From the NCBI GenBank assembly GCA_001632425.1, contig KV425568.1:116840-180839 (forward strand): DNA of 64,000 nucleotides. The letters are read 5' to 3'. The stretch comes from Neolentinus lepideus HHB14362 ss-1. Its lineage: Eukaryota > Basidiomycota > Agaricomycetes > Gloeophyllales > Gloeophyllaceae. Below the pieces are notes generated by a model, which did not search any database, had not been told where the DNA came from, and was given only the letters and a program-made list of their open reading frames with translations. Shown here in pieces: positions 34,301-45,059 of the stretch. The position numbers and the translations under genes are program-made. Within the stretch, counting starts at the first letter, position 1; each line of letters opens with the position of its first letter.

Positions 34301-36541
34301 AATCTATGGTCGAGTCCCTCCGGTGGACGATTGTGGTTCCGCTTCCGGTCATAACGGAGCTCGATGGCCTCTCCTCGGCGTCCGATGTGCTCGAACTGAG
34401 TGGCATCGCATTGGCTGCGCTGCCTTACATCATGTCGCATATCTGATCTCATTCCACCTCATTGAAGGTCTTGATGTCGAAAGGCAACTACCTCCGATGA
34501 TGGCATTCCCTGAACCTGTACCTGTTGATGCTATGCCGATGTTCACTGTTTTGACCCCGCACTATAGCAAAAAGGTTAGCAGGCGTGAATTGTGGGTATA
34601 AGGTTCATGCTGACTCAGTTGTTTAGATTCTTTTGTTGCTACATGAGATTATCCATGAGGAGGATCAGATGATGTATGTTATGCTGCTCAAGTACCTTGA
34701 GCAGCTGCACCCGGTCGAATGGGCCAACTTCGTCAAGGATACCAAGATCTTGGCTGAGGAATGGAATGTGTATTTGATTTAGTTTGGTTCTTGTCTTCCC
34801 TTCTATCATTTCTTTTGGTTATAATATGTTTATGTCTAACTGTGACTGACATACTTTCAGCCTTTTACCAATGATTTCCCTCGTGCTGATATTCATGAGC
34901 TACTTTCTCCTGACCTCCTACATCAACTTATCAAGGGCACTTTCAAGGATCATCTAGTCGACTGGATCGGTGAATTCCTTAGTTTGCGACACGGCCCAGT
35001 ACACAGCCAGGTGGTGATGACAGAGATTGATCGACGGTATGATTGTTCAAATAGCATCATTTGGAGACTCACTGCCAACCCCAGGATTGCGGCGGCACCC
35101 CCTTTTACAGGGTTGAGAAGATTCCCTGAAGGGCGCGGGTTCAAGCAATGGACGGGTGATGACTCAAAGGCACTGATGAAGGTAATGTCCCACATTCAGT
35201 GACGTGATAGGACTTTACAACTTTGTGTGAGTTAGGTATACCTGCCCGCTGTCGATGGTCTAGTTCCCAGTGAGATAGTCCGGACCATGCGTGCATTCCT
35301 CGAGTTCTGCTACATTGCTCGACGTGATGTGCATACTCCAGAAAGCCTTGATCAACTTGAGGAAGCAGTGGAGCGTTTCCATGACTATCGTGAGGTCTTT
35401 CAGGAAGAAGGGGTTCGTGTTGAGGGTTTCTCCTTACCTCGGCAACATTCTATAAAACATTACTATGATGCTATCTGGGACTTTGGGGCACCTAACGGCC
35501 TATGCTCTTCAATTACGGAATCAAAACATATTAAAGCAGTCAAAGAGCCGTGGCGGCGCTCTAATCGGTTCCAGGCATTGGGTCAAATGCTGACAACAAA
35601 TCAGCGACTTGACAAGCTCGCTGCGAGCCGCGTTGACTTCATCAACCGTGGAATGATTGAACAACCGAGCAAGCGTGAGTTGATTTTCCATAGTCATTTT
35701 GAATAAGCCAAAAATAATGTCATGTTCATAGCCAAGCAAGCCTGTCTCCCATCCACAGATGATGATGGTGCCATTGATGATCCACGATCCCCTGGATATG
35801 TTAAACTTTCATCACGCTTCAGTACGTACTTTACTTTCACGGATAATTCAAGTAGATTTAAATTATTTCATACTAGAACGCCAGCATCATTTCAATTCTG
35901 CCGCTCTAACTTCACATCCAGATCGCCCCACATTCAACCGCCTGCTGCGCGAATTCCTTCGCAATCAAGTCAATGCACTCAATCCATCAATGTTCCTCAC
36001 CGAACTCCCGGTCTTTGATGAGCCCATTTTTATTCACTACTCCGCTGCTGCTACCTTCTACGCTCCAAGTGATCCATCTGGTATCAGGGGCATGCGCCGG
36101 GAGCATATCCGGGCGAATCCATCCTGGCGTGGAGGCGCTCCCCGCTTCGACTGTGTCTATGTCAAGCCAGAGGTATGTCATGAAGATTCACCCCATCCGC
36201 AATTTGATGTGGCAAGAGTCTTCATGTTATTTTCATTCAAATTCCATGGTCAACAATATGAGTGTGCATTGGTCCACTGGTTCAAATGGACTGATTATCA
36301 TCCTGATGAAGACACGGGGATGTGGATTGTTGACAGGGGTCATGCCGGTGACGCAAGTCGTCCTGTTTTATCCATTATTCCTATACAGCGCATACTCCGA
36401 GCTGCACATCTTATCCCAATGTTTGGTCAGACAAATGTCCCTCCCGACATCAGCGCTACAGACAGTCTGGATAGATTTCGCCTTTTTTATGTCAACAAAT
36501 ACGTCGACCATCACGCATTCGAGATTTTACATTCACCGTGA
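28333..36541 (+). CDS. Plavaka-type transposase, with a 4.4-kb intron
   Basis: Cut-and-paste transposase of the Plavaka group. It begins [18 protein letters not shown], then a C2H2 zinc finger [21 protein letters not shown] and a disordered acidic region. Characteristic blocks follow: [111 protein letters not shown] and [25 protein letters not shown] ends at 30428 and is continued only at 34861 by [15 protein letters not shown]. Then come [36 protein letters not shown] and [18 protein letters not shown], ending [13 protein letters not shown]. The split falls exactly at a GTGCGT donor and a TTTCAG acceptor, so the frame is preserved if the large intron is spliced. No premature stop was noticed in the exons, so the gene may be active. 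Confidence 0.85.
30855..34497 (+). pseudogene. Captured EST1/SMG6-like gene copy, broken, PIN domain truncated
   Basis: Resembles fungal EST1/SMG6-type proteins of nonsense-mediated decay and telomere biology. Exon 1 is [20 protein letters not shown]; the second exon is a disordered Ser/Pro-rich region. The helical EST1 core follows: [78 protein letters not shown], and [19 protein letters not shown] domain begins [17 protein letters not shown] and reaches [11 protein letters not shown]. In the same frame there is a TGA at 34171-34173, before the PIN domain, and a second TGA at 34444-34446 within it. After the second stop, in-frame resemblance continues as [16 protein letters not shown], then ends abruptly. 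Introns are retained. It cannot encode the whole protein. Confidence 0.8.
34498..34768 (+). pseudogene. Captured fragment of a 1,3-beta-glucan synthase (FKS) gene
   Basis: Two exons with the junction kept: [20 protein letters not shown] then SKK at 34574, a short intron (gttagc...tttag, 34575-34626), and [32 protein letters not shown] and [11 protein letters not shown]. This matches the start of the catalytic domain of fungal FKS cell-wall glucan synthases, normally about 1,700-1,900 residues. Only about 75 residues are present. Substitutions in otherwise invariant stretches (for example LHEIIHEED for LREIIREED) suggest decay. It abuts the EST1-like fragment with no spacer. Confidence 0.82.
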
Positions 36542-36789
36542 ACTACTAGTGTAGTCAACTTGAAGTATATATTGCTTACTAGCATGTCTTTACTACTTAG
36601 CACACCGGATGTATTCCTTAGTAACTTTCAATGTACTTAGGACACTTACTGTTGTCTTGTTTATCTTACCACGGCTTGGATAATCTTATATCTTATCTAT
36701 TGCCGGACTTTCGGGATTAGCTGATCTTAGCCTACTTATTGTTACTTAGTGCCTGCGCTAAGACAAAAAAAGACACAAAAGTCAATTTG
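36542..36789. other. Right subterminal AT-rich region of the transposon
   Basis: Contains repeated tactta, cttag and ctaag motifs in the opposite sense to those of the left subterminal region. No gene. Confidence 0.5.
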
Positions 36790-36803
36790 GCATTTTGCTG
36801 ATG
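36790..36803. repeat. Right terminal inverted repeat
   Basis: gcattttgctgatg is the reverse complement of 24287-24300. Unlike the left end it does not form its own perfect hairpin. Confidence 0.7.
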
Positions 36804-36955
36804 CTGTTGAGCCCAGACCAATTCCCCTCATAGCCCACGTGGCTTTCACGCGTAACCCACGTGGCTAGACTAACCATTACCGTCACACGGCTTGACCGAG
36901 CAGGACACCACCGACGAGCACTACTTACACGGCCTCGACACTCTAATTTAACCCA

Positions 36956-37550
36956 ATGGTGAGTTACACTGCTCTGCGTGATCGCTGCTCGGGATTGGAA
37001 GGAAATGAAGGGCAGAACTGGCGGCTGTTGGGATGGATGTGGATGTTGCGGCTTGGATGTATCAGGTGCAATTGGATTCGACTGACACTGTCTTCAATAG
37101 GCCACTGCAGAACTCGCCGCGACCTACGCCGCTCTCATCCTTGCCGACGATGGCATCGAGATCACTGTGCGTTGCCAAAAAATCCTTCCTTATTCATGCC
37201 CATCTCACCCAAACACACGCAGTCTGACAAAATCATCGCATTAACGTCTGCGGCTGATGTTGAACTCGAGCCCATCTGGGCGACCCTCCTCGCCCGGGCT
37301 TTGGAGGGCAAGAATGTAAAGGACATACTATCAAATGTCGGCGCTGGTGGTGCCGGCCCCGCTGTCGGGGCAGCACCTGCTGCTGGCGCTGCTGCTGCTG
37401 GAGGCGCTGCTGCTGCTGAGGAGAAGGCCGAGGAGAAGGAGGAGGAGAAGGAGGAGTCAGACGACGACATGGTTCGTCCAGTTATTGATGTTGTCTTGAG
37501 TGACGTTGTACTGAGAAGGTGTCTCGCAGGGCTTCGGTCTGTTCGATTAA
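36956..37550 (+). CDS. RPP1: 60S acidic ribosomal protein P1
   Basis: Stalk protein of the cytosolic large subunit that recruits elongation factors. The first exon is just the ATG (36956-36958), followed by an intron ending ttcaatag. The rest reads [20 protein letters not shown], then [36 protein letters not shown], an Ala/Gly hinge and an acidic block. The last exon, after an intron ending tcgcag, encodes GFGLFD and TAA at 37548-37550. The universal C-terminus ESDDDMGFGLFD is complete after splicing. The transposon's right end lies about 150 bp upstream, inside its presumed promoter. Confidence 0.93.
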
Positions 37551-39560
37551 GCGGTCGCACTGTGCTCTGGATGTTGTATTGTTCGTGCCGTGTCTGTTCT
37601 TTCTGGGTATCTTCCCCGTCTTCACTCGCATTTGCTCTCCGCACTCGCATTGTATCCATTGCAAGACACTCTCCCTCCGCCTCCAAAACATTTTTCCTCC
37701 CATACAGCACTATGCCACATAATGCAGTATGTATACATTTCGACGCTCCATTAGGAGTGCCACAGGAGAGTTGGGTGTGATGATAGTCGACCGCAGGCCA
37801 TTCTGATATCGGGAGGTATGATTCCGTATGTTTCCTGATGATGTCCCTTGCCCTCCTTAAGCCTACTGGAGGCACCGTTGTCCTGCCCTTCACTGATGAA
37901 AGAGATTTCATTCTGAGTAAAGCCAGGGTATATATACCCTGGATGCGCATATGTTTCGTTTGTCGATACGAAATAGGCTGAACCACCGGCTGTGGCTGTT
38001 TAGTACGCTGCTTTCAATTTCTGCCGAGTCGTAGTTTTCTCGCGGACGTCCGACATGGTCACCATGCTTGACAGCTGAGACAGAAAATGCACTGCTGCGT
38101 ATTTCTCGGGCTTTCCGTCACCAGTGGGCACGATCTAGCACCAAACACCTCGGTGCTTTGGCCATGTCCGTGGTGCAGCCCACAATGGTCAAGGCGAGGA
38201 ACAGTGGAGTATAGTGTAAGTGTCAGATCTCTCAGCATGTTCGCCCGTGACTTCATCCAGAGCGTAGTATTGTCCCCCATGACTCTGCGCGTGGGACGCC
38301 ACAACGTGGCTCCTTCCGAAGAACCACGTGATAGCACCATTATAGGATTTGTGGCTGCTGCAGGAAATCCCCACCATACCCAATATGCAAGTGAAGACCA
38401 TCACTTGACTGAGAGGACTCGGTTTGAGATTTGCAACCTTAAACAAAAGGTATGTGCGCACACGTATCGTATGTACATGATCATATGGCTTGGATAGCTT
38501 TTTTCTTTCTGCAATTTAGTAGGAACTGGAAAGGGATCTGAGCGTAAGAGCATTGTGCCCATGCCCATGGAGTGTTGTACCGTGAGGAATTACGCCAAGT
38601 CCTCCATCCAATCAGTAGATGAACGTAAAGCGAATGAGCACCTATCGTAAGTTATGGGGTGAACGGTGCGACTCCGTGCGAGGCTGCATGCCAATCATGG
38701 CTAGTGCATTAATGCAGTGCCGAGTTATGGAGGACAGGGATTCATCGCGTGACGGACCTTGTATTTCATAGGCTATAGTTTTGATCAGTAGTGTACGGGC
38801 GGCGCGCTGCCATGCACTCAGACGTGGTGCCATTTATTTCTGTCCGATAAAGCTCCACCTTGCTTCCACGCACTGACCCAGAGTACTCAGGCTGAAGTCT
38901 GAATCGCGGATTGATCGCGATCATCACACACTGGAGTTTCTCGTGTGATTCGGGAAGTCGTGGTTGGCGTTCTAAAGGCATTTTAACTTGAAGCAGGATC
39001 ATTTTAGAATTTGGAAACGAACGTCTCAATCAGAAGTCTGGTTTACGCGTCAGTTTATTCGGCCTCGTTGGCGGAGTTTCAATCTCAATGTTTCAGCTCT
39101 TGACCCAGATATGCCACATGATAGGATGTATGAATTGTGCTGTGGGGCTGCAGACGACTATTATGGCAGCACTCCATGCAACAAACGGCGGCGAATGCAT
39201 ACCCCAAACATTCTCTAACACATGGTTGCTGCGACCTGGATGACTGCCAGTACGTTTGGAGAAACCCAATCTCCCCAGCCACAATCTGATTAATTCCTCA
39301 AACATCGCGGACTGGATTTAGCCGCAGAGGCGTGGAGACAAGTGCCAAAACCTTGTGCGATGAATAGGCCAGGGCTGCGCTTGAAAACGCTCTTTTCCAG
39401 GCAGAATCATCTCTAAAATCGGCTAGTGAGTCACAGGAGCTCCAGCTTGTTGTTCACATCGAAGCTAAACGTGTCACCTGAGGTGAGTAGTGATCACACT
39501 TATAGGACTATGTTTACCTCAATCTTTCCTCCTCTCGCCATTTCGTCGACGTTCCAAGTC
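37551..39560. other. Intergenic, no gene recognised
   Basis: About 2 kb. Open frames exist on both strands (for example 37162-37986 minus, mostly antisense to P1, and 38087-38497 plus) but none resembles a known family. A palindrome-like agggtatatataccct occurs at about 37926-37941. Confidence 0.4.
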
Positions 39561-41824
39561 ATGACGATTTCCGTGCTTCACCAGATGACGCCGGTGCAGT
39601 TGGGCGCGCTAGCGATATGCGCGGCGCTGTTTTTTGTGACAGTGTACACGAAGGTGAAGAATCTGATGCAGTCTAGTGGCCATGGGCTGCTTCCTCCAGG
39701 TCCACCGGGCCACTGGCTGTACGGCAACACAATGCCTAAACTCCAGTAAGTAATTTCGCAGCTCAATATCGATATCAGTACCTGACTATGTTGTGATCAT
39801 AGCGCACATCGCAAGTTTGAGGAATGGACAAGAGAATATGGGTCGTTATTCACCCTAAGACAAGGCAAGAAGATTATAATCGTTGTCGGCCGGTATCAAG
39901 TACGCCTAAAGCAACCTTTCAGTGATGAATGACACACTTAATACCAACTAGGCCGCAGTGGACATCTTGGAGAAGGAGGGCGCGAACACTGTCGACCGTC
40001 CGCTATCCATATCGGCAGGAGAAACGCTATCGGGCGGAATGAGGACGCTTCTTGTTCCAGCTGGAGAGCGCCTCAAGAAACTGCGAAGGTCAGCCAGTGA
40101 GCTTGGGATACGAAGCTGGTGCTGAAATCGAGAAAATCTGCAGAGCACTTCACTCGCAACTCCAGCCCAAAGTGGTCGAGACGTACGAGCCGATCCAAAT
40201 GGCTAACGCCAAGAACGTCATTCTAGATATCCTCGACAACCCGTCTGAGCATCAAGTGCATGCTAAAAGGTATTTCATATCTACTAGTACCCAGTGTATG
40301 TTCATATCAGATTAGATACGCGGCTTCGGTCATTATGTCCTTGACGTATGGCAAAACTACGTCAACATCTTATTCCGATCCGGTAGTCCAGGAAGTTAAC
40401 AAGTGTTTGACACGATTGGGAGTTACCCTGCAACCCGGGAAGTGGTTGGTGGATGCTTTCCCGATTTTACGGTAGGAAGCCTGCACATCGTGGTACCAAT
40501 GGTCGTCTCATAGTCCTCGGGCCAGATACGTTCCGGGATATCTGAAGACGCTGCAGGAGTGGCACCAGGAAGAGTTGGCGCTATTTAGAAGCCAAGTCGA
40601 AGCAGTCCGGAAGCAGATTGTGCGTGCGTTTTGAAGGTGCCGAACAGCCCCGAGTACATTAATAATCCTATTTGGTTACAGGAGTCTGGACAGGCCCGTC
40701 CTTCGTTCGCTAAATACCTCCTCGAGCGCCAGGCCGACTTTGATCTGACGGATAATGAACTGGCGTATCTGGCAGGGTCTATGTTCGGTGCTGGGTCGGA
40801 CACGGTTAGTCTCATCAAACCTTCTTACAACGAGATCTCATAGCGCTCTGTGTCCATCGTGCCAGAGTGCCTCGGCCATAAGCGTTGCGATCATGGCCGC
40901 TGCCACGCACCCCGAGGCACAAGCGAAGGTGCAAGAGGAGCTCGACAGCGTCGTGGGCTCAGATCGGTGTAAGTCTCCTTGGTTCCCACTGTACCTCGAG
41001 TCCTGAGTGACATAATGATGGACAGTGCCAAATTTCGGAGACATGGATATGCTCCCTCACACTATGGCCTTCGTCCTGGAAACTTTTAGGTGGAGGCCTG
41101 TCAGTGCAGGAGGTTAGTAACCTTCAACACATCCTAATCATTGGCTCAAGAGTTGGACTTGTGACCAGGGTTCATGCACAAGGTGACGAAAGATATCTTC
41201 TGGGTATGCATGTAATTTTGTACCTGGGTTCTTTGAAGTCTCACGTGACATGACTAGAGAAATTACTGCATTCCTGAAGGCGCTACAATTGTCGGGAACC
41301 ACTGGTACGGAGAACTCTCTTCACTCTTTTCGGCTGAGCTATTTCCCGATCCCTCAATACTCTCACTGCAGGTCTATCGCACGAGATCCTGTTGTCTATC
41401 CAGACCCGGAATCGTTCAAACCGCACCGTTGGATGGACGAGGATGGCAGAGTCCGAGAGGATATGAGATATTTTAACTTTGGTTTCGGCCGACGGTAAGT
41501 GTCTCTTAGGAAAAATCTCGTATCTACTCTTTGATCGCTCACTCGGGCTTCGCAGGGTGTGCCCCGGGCAACATGTTGCCCTTCGGTGAGTCCATCGCAC
41601 CCCATATAGTATGGTTGGTATCCTTATGTCACGGCCATCACAGATCAGTGTTCATTAACACCGCTTTGGTTTTGTGGGCGTTCAAAGTACTGGAAGATCC
41701 TTCCATGCGTATCGATACGTTAGCCTTCACGGACACAGCGAATACGCATCCAATGCCGTTTAACGTGAAGTTTGTACCTCGCACACAGAAGCTGAAGGAG
41801 CTTGTCGAAGAGCATGTCGAATGA
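39561..41824 (+). CDS. Cytochrome P450 (copy 1 of a tandem pair)
   Basis: Membrane-anchored monooxygenase. N-terminal anchor MTPVQLGALAICAALFFVTV, then proline hinge LPPGPPGHWLYGNTMPKL. Subsequent exons give FTLRQGKKIIIVVGRYQAAV, TYGKTTSTSYSDPVV, LERQADFDLTDNELAYLAG and an I-helix SMFGAGSDTSASAI. The ExxR motif is ETFRWRP; NYCIPEGATIVGNHW follows; the heme loop is NFGFGRRVCPGQHVA with the Cys ligand. It ends LKELVEEHVE. The style is that of the multigene Agaricomycete P450s related to O-methylsterigmatocystin oxidoreductase; the substrate is unknown. Many short introns, no lesion found. An alternative start at 39509 (MFTSIFPPLAIS) is possible. Confidence 0.88.
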
Positions 41825-42304
41825 TGTGGATGGCGTATATTCAGCTATGTACGAATGTACGATAGGGGTCCTGTGGGTCCGTTCCTTACTATACGTGGGC
41901 TAGTCAGATGCTTATATTTACTCTGCTCTAGCGCTGATCCAGAGCTCGCCGTATTGGTGTTTTGACGTTTGTCGCATTCTTGACAATTGAATTTTTGCAT
42001 CTTATCTCCCTCACCCGGTCCTATAAGGAATAATTTGCAGTCTAGGAGCTTGTCTAGTCCCGAGATAAGGTCTTAGATCGCGATGCTACATGAAGGATAT
42101 GTGGTGACCTACGGCAAATTCGAAGCTCGTCTTCATTTACTGACCAATTACTTTTCTCATTTGGACCGTGCCCGAGTCCCTTGATCCAGGATCATTGATT
42201 CGTTCCACCACAACAATTGCTTCGACTACGTTGTTATATAAGTATGTTTGCTGAAGTGTGTAAGGTGAACCAGTCGCACAGACAGACTCTTTCTGGACCT
42301 GATT
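41825..42304. other. Intergenic between tandem P450s
   Basis: 480 bp serving as 3' flank of copy 1 and promoter of copy 2. Nothing else recognised. Confidence 0.4.
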
Positions 42305-44590
42305 ATGTCCATCTTGCTGTCCGTTTCAGCTTTGTTCTTAGCACCCTCGCAATGCCTCCTTCTCGTCACTCTAATCGCCATAAGCATCTGTGTAAGAAGG
42401 CTCCTGGACTCGGCTTGCGGCAAGCCTCTCCCGCCGGGCCCTACTGGGAATTGGTTACTAGGAAATGCTCTACCGCGATACTTGTATGTCTCGCATTGTT
42501 GTTTGGTGCTCTTTTATGGTGGACCAGCAGCAATCAACGCTCCTGACGTCGTTTCTAGCGCTCACCGACAATTCGATGAATGGACTCGTCAATACGGCCC
42601 TATTTTCACATTAAGACAAGGACGAAACATCACGATTGTAATTGGGCGCTACCAGGTAGTTGTTCAGCGAAGAAGTCCATTGTTACTTGCTAATTTTCTT
42701 AGGCTGCGGTTGATATCTTGGAGAAACAAGGTGCCGCTACCGCTGACAGACCCCGTCACGTCTCCGCCAATGAGATTCTTTCGGACGGTCTTAGACCAGC
42801 CTTGACTCGCGCTGGCGAGCGACTGAATAAGATTCGCAGGTTCGATTTGTAAGAGCTTCGTCGTTCTGTGCGTCTGATTGCTCTCTCGGCTTCAACAGGG
42901 TGTACCATGTGTTTCTTCAACCGAAAGCCATTCCGGCATTGGCACCTGTTCAAATGAAAGCTGCTAAAAGTGTGATTCTAGATCTTCTAGACAACCCAAA
43001 GCAGCATAAGTCACATATGGAACGGTATGTCCCAGCTACAAGATATTCACTCAATAGCGGAGCCACTTACAGATTGCCGTCCACTCAACAGCTATGCCGC
43101 ATCCGTAGCAATGACAATGACATATGGCAAAACTACCCCGACATCGTATTCTGATCCCGCTGTGAGACAGGTGCTAAAGTGCCTTCATCGTTCAGCGACG
43201 TTGATAAAACCCGGCGGTCATCCTGTGGACTCGTACCCACTGCTGAGGTTGGTCGACCGCGTACCCACCACACGTCTCACTAACCATTGACATGCATCAG
43301 ATTTATTCCAGGATACCTGCGGACAATTAGGAAATGGAGAGACGAAGAGAGGGCATTATATTTGACTCAACTTGACACCGTCCGAAAACAGATGGTACGA
43401 GAATAGTTGACGTTGGACGTGAACGTGTTTCGAGGAGCATCATCTTCTATTTTCCAGGAGACTCACGAGGCACAGCCGTGCCTAGCTAAATTCCTGCTGG
43501 AACGTCAGGAAGAATTTTCCTTCGACGAGATTGACTTGGCGTACATCACCGGGGTGTTGTTCGGCGCCGCCTCCGACACAGCTGGGTTCTCTTTACTTTA
43601 ATCACAGACTTGCGCGCTGATTGCATCTTCTCCCTATCAGACTTCCTCAGCATTGAGTATCAGCATAATGACTGCTGCCACCAATCCTTCGGCTCAGGAA
43701 ATCGTCCGGCAAGAACTTGACCAGGTCATTGGACCCGAACGGCGTAGGAGACATTCCTTATCTAGACGCGAGTCAACATGACTTCTTTATCGAGCAGTAC
43801 CAACCTTCAATGACATGGACATACTCCCACAGACCCTGGCATTTGTTCTGGAGACTTTCAGGTGGAGACCTGTCTCGGCTGGCGGTATGGCCCGTGCTCT
43901 CCTGAGAATATTCTTTACCGAGTCGATGTTAAGGTTTTGCCCATCGTGCGACAGAGGACATATTCTGGGTAACAGAGCTTGAAGCCTAAGTTGTAATGAT
44001 GATCCTCTGACGCTAGTTTGTGGTCTTACAGAATCAGTATTGCATTCCCGCTGGTTCGGTTGTAATCGGTAACCATTGGTCCGTCAAATTACACTACAGC
44101 CTACAGCAGAATGGGCCTTTAATGCTTTGAAAAGGTCAATCGGCCGTGACCCAGAGGTATTTCCCGAACCTGATACTTTCAAGCCTCAACGGTGGCTCGA
44201 CGATGAAGGCCGCATACGCCGCGATGTTAAGACGGTCACTTTTGGGTTCGGACGACGGTCAGTCATATCTAAACGCCTCTGCAGATGAGTTCTGACTTAT
44301 CTTACTCTCTACAGAGTGTGCTCAGGTCGCCATGTTGCTGAACGGTACGAGCGTCATCGTGGTCATAGGTCTCCGTATAAGGATCGTTACTGATGTAACT
44401 GTCACCCAGTTCTGTCTTCATCAACACAGCTCTCATACTGTGGGCCTTCAAGGTAGTTGAAAACCCTTCGAAGCCAATCGACGTCATGGCATTCACGGAC
44501 ACCGCCAATGTTCATCCTCTCGCGTTCCATGTTGACTTTGTGCCGCGTGTGCCAAATTTGCGTGAAGTAGTTGAGAATCATGTCGTGTGA
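42305..44590 (+). CDS. Cytochrome P450 (copy 2 of a tandem pair)
   Basis: Paralogue of the preceding gene with the same exon order. Anchor MSILLSVSALFLAPSQCLLL, hinge LPPGPTGNWLLGNALPRY, then RQFDEWTRQYGPIFTLRQG, TYGKTTPTSYSDPAV, LERQEEFSFDEIDLAYITG and I-helix VLFGAASDTTSSALS. ExxR is ETFRWRPVSAGG; QYCIPAGSVVIGNHW follows; the heme loop is TFGFGRRVCSGRHVAE with the Cys present. It ends LREVVENHVV and TGA at 44588-44590. The heme loop has Ser where copy 1 has Pro, and the I-helix has Ala where copy 1 has Gly. Several introns are slightly longer than usual, and some exon joins were inferred from alignment with copy 1. Confidence 0.83.
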
Positions 44591-45059
44591 GAGCAGTAGC
44601 CGACTGCGCTAATAACGTAGACCAATGGCTGGATGCGCCGCATGACGGGTTAGGATTGGCATGGCGTGGCTGTTAACGAATCAACGGCATTTTCCAGCTA
44701 TTTTAGTCGGCTATGATATGAATGTCTGGAACATAATATTGGTATTCCGCGCCAAGGCATCCAATTATTCACCATCCATGCAGGTCCCAGCGAACTCCCA
44801 AGCCGCCCAAACGGGTTTGTCACTACTTCTCTTTGCGACGCCGGTGTTTCTTGGGGCGATCGTCCGTCCTGTTGGATGCCTCGCCAGTATCTCTTGCATA
44901 TGGCGATCCTAAACGCTGGAACCGCGTGTCCTATAATGGCACGGTGCCGGGTTCCTTTGCTGTCGTCCCACGCTCAAGGACCATAATGTCCGAACGCTGA
45001 CTCGCAGGCCGGGCAACGGTGCCAAAGTTGGGCGTACTACTATCATTCAGGTCGTCGGG
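44591..45059. other. Convergent intergenic region
   Basis: Contains an 83-codon open frame (44661-44912, +) with one hydrophobic stretch and no family resemblance. Probably not a gene. Confidence 0.4.

Larger units (their letters stand above)
30429..34860 (+). other. 4,432-nt transposase intron carrying host-gene cargo
   Basis: The flanking exons encode adjacent residues of the transposase (GDIV then PFTND). Other introns of the gene are short. The first 420 nt (30435-30854) contain an unrecognised segment (open frame with [20 protein letters not shown]) that may be another captured piece or the promoter of the captured gene. Then come the EST1/SMG6-like copy, the glucan-synthase fragment, and about 90 nt of AT-rich intron. 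Confidence 0.8.
24287..36803. mobile_element. 12.5-kb Plavaka-type DNA transposon with captured host gene fragments
   Basis: Bounded by an inverted repeat: catcagcaaaatgc at 24287-24300 and its reverse complement at 36790-36803. Further inside, both ends share looser matches when oriented alike, for example aggcactaag followed by AT-rich GCTAAG-like motifs. A 5-bp ttgag lies just outside each end (24278-24282 and 36807-36811), a possible target-site duplication. Inside are two divergent genes, an accessory gene on the minus strand and a transposase on the plus strand. One transposase intron holds pieces of two unrelated host genes. Plavaka transposases were described from fungal genomes together with the KDZ elements; the assignment here is from recalled sequence features. 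Confidence 0.8.

Noticed and set aside
30855..34446. Intact functional host EST1/SMG6 gene
   Set aside because: Two in-frame TGA codons, a truncated PIN domain and its position inside a transposase intron argue for a captured, non-functional copy; the alternative is kept as a test in the findings.
37162..37986. 274-codon minus-strand open frame
   Set aside because: It is largely antisense to ribosomal protein P1; its Ser/Ala runs mirror the P1 acidic and Ala-rich hinge.
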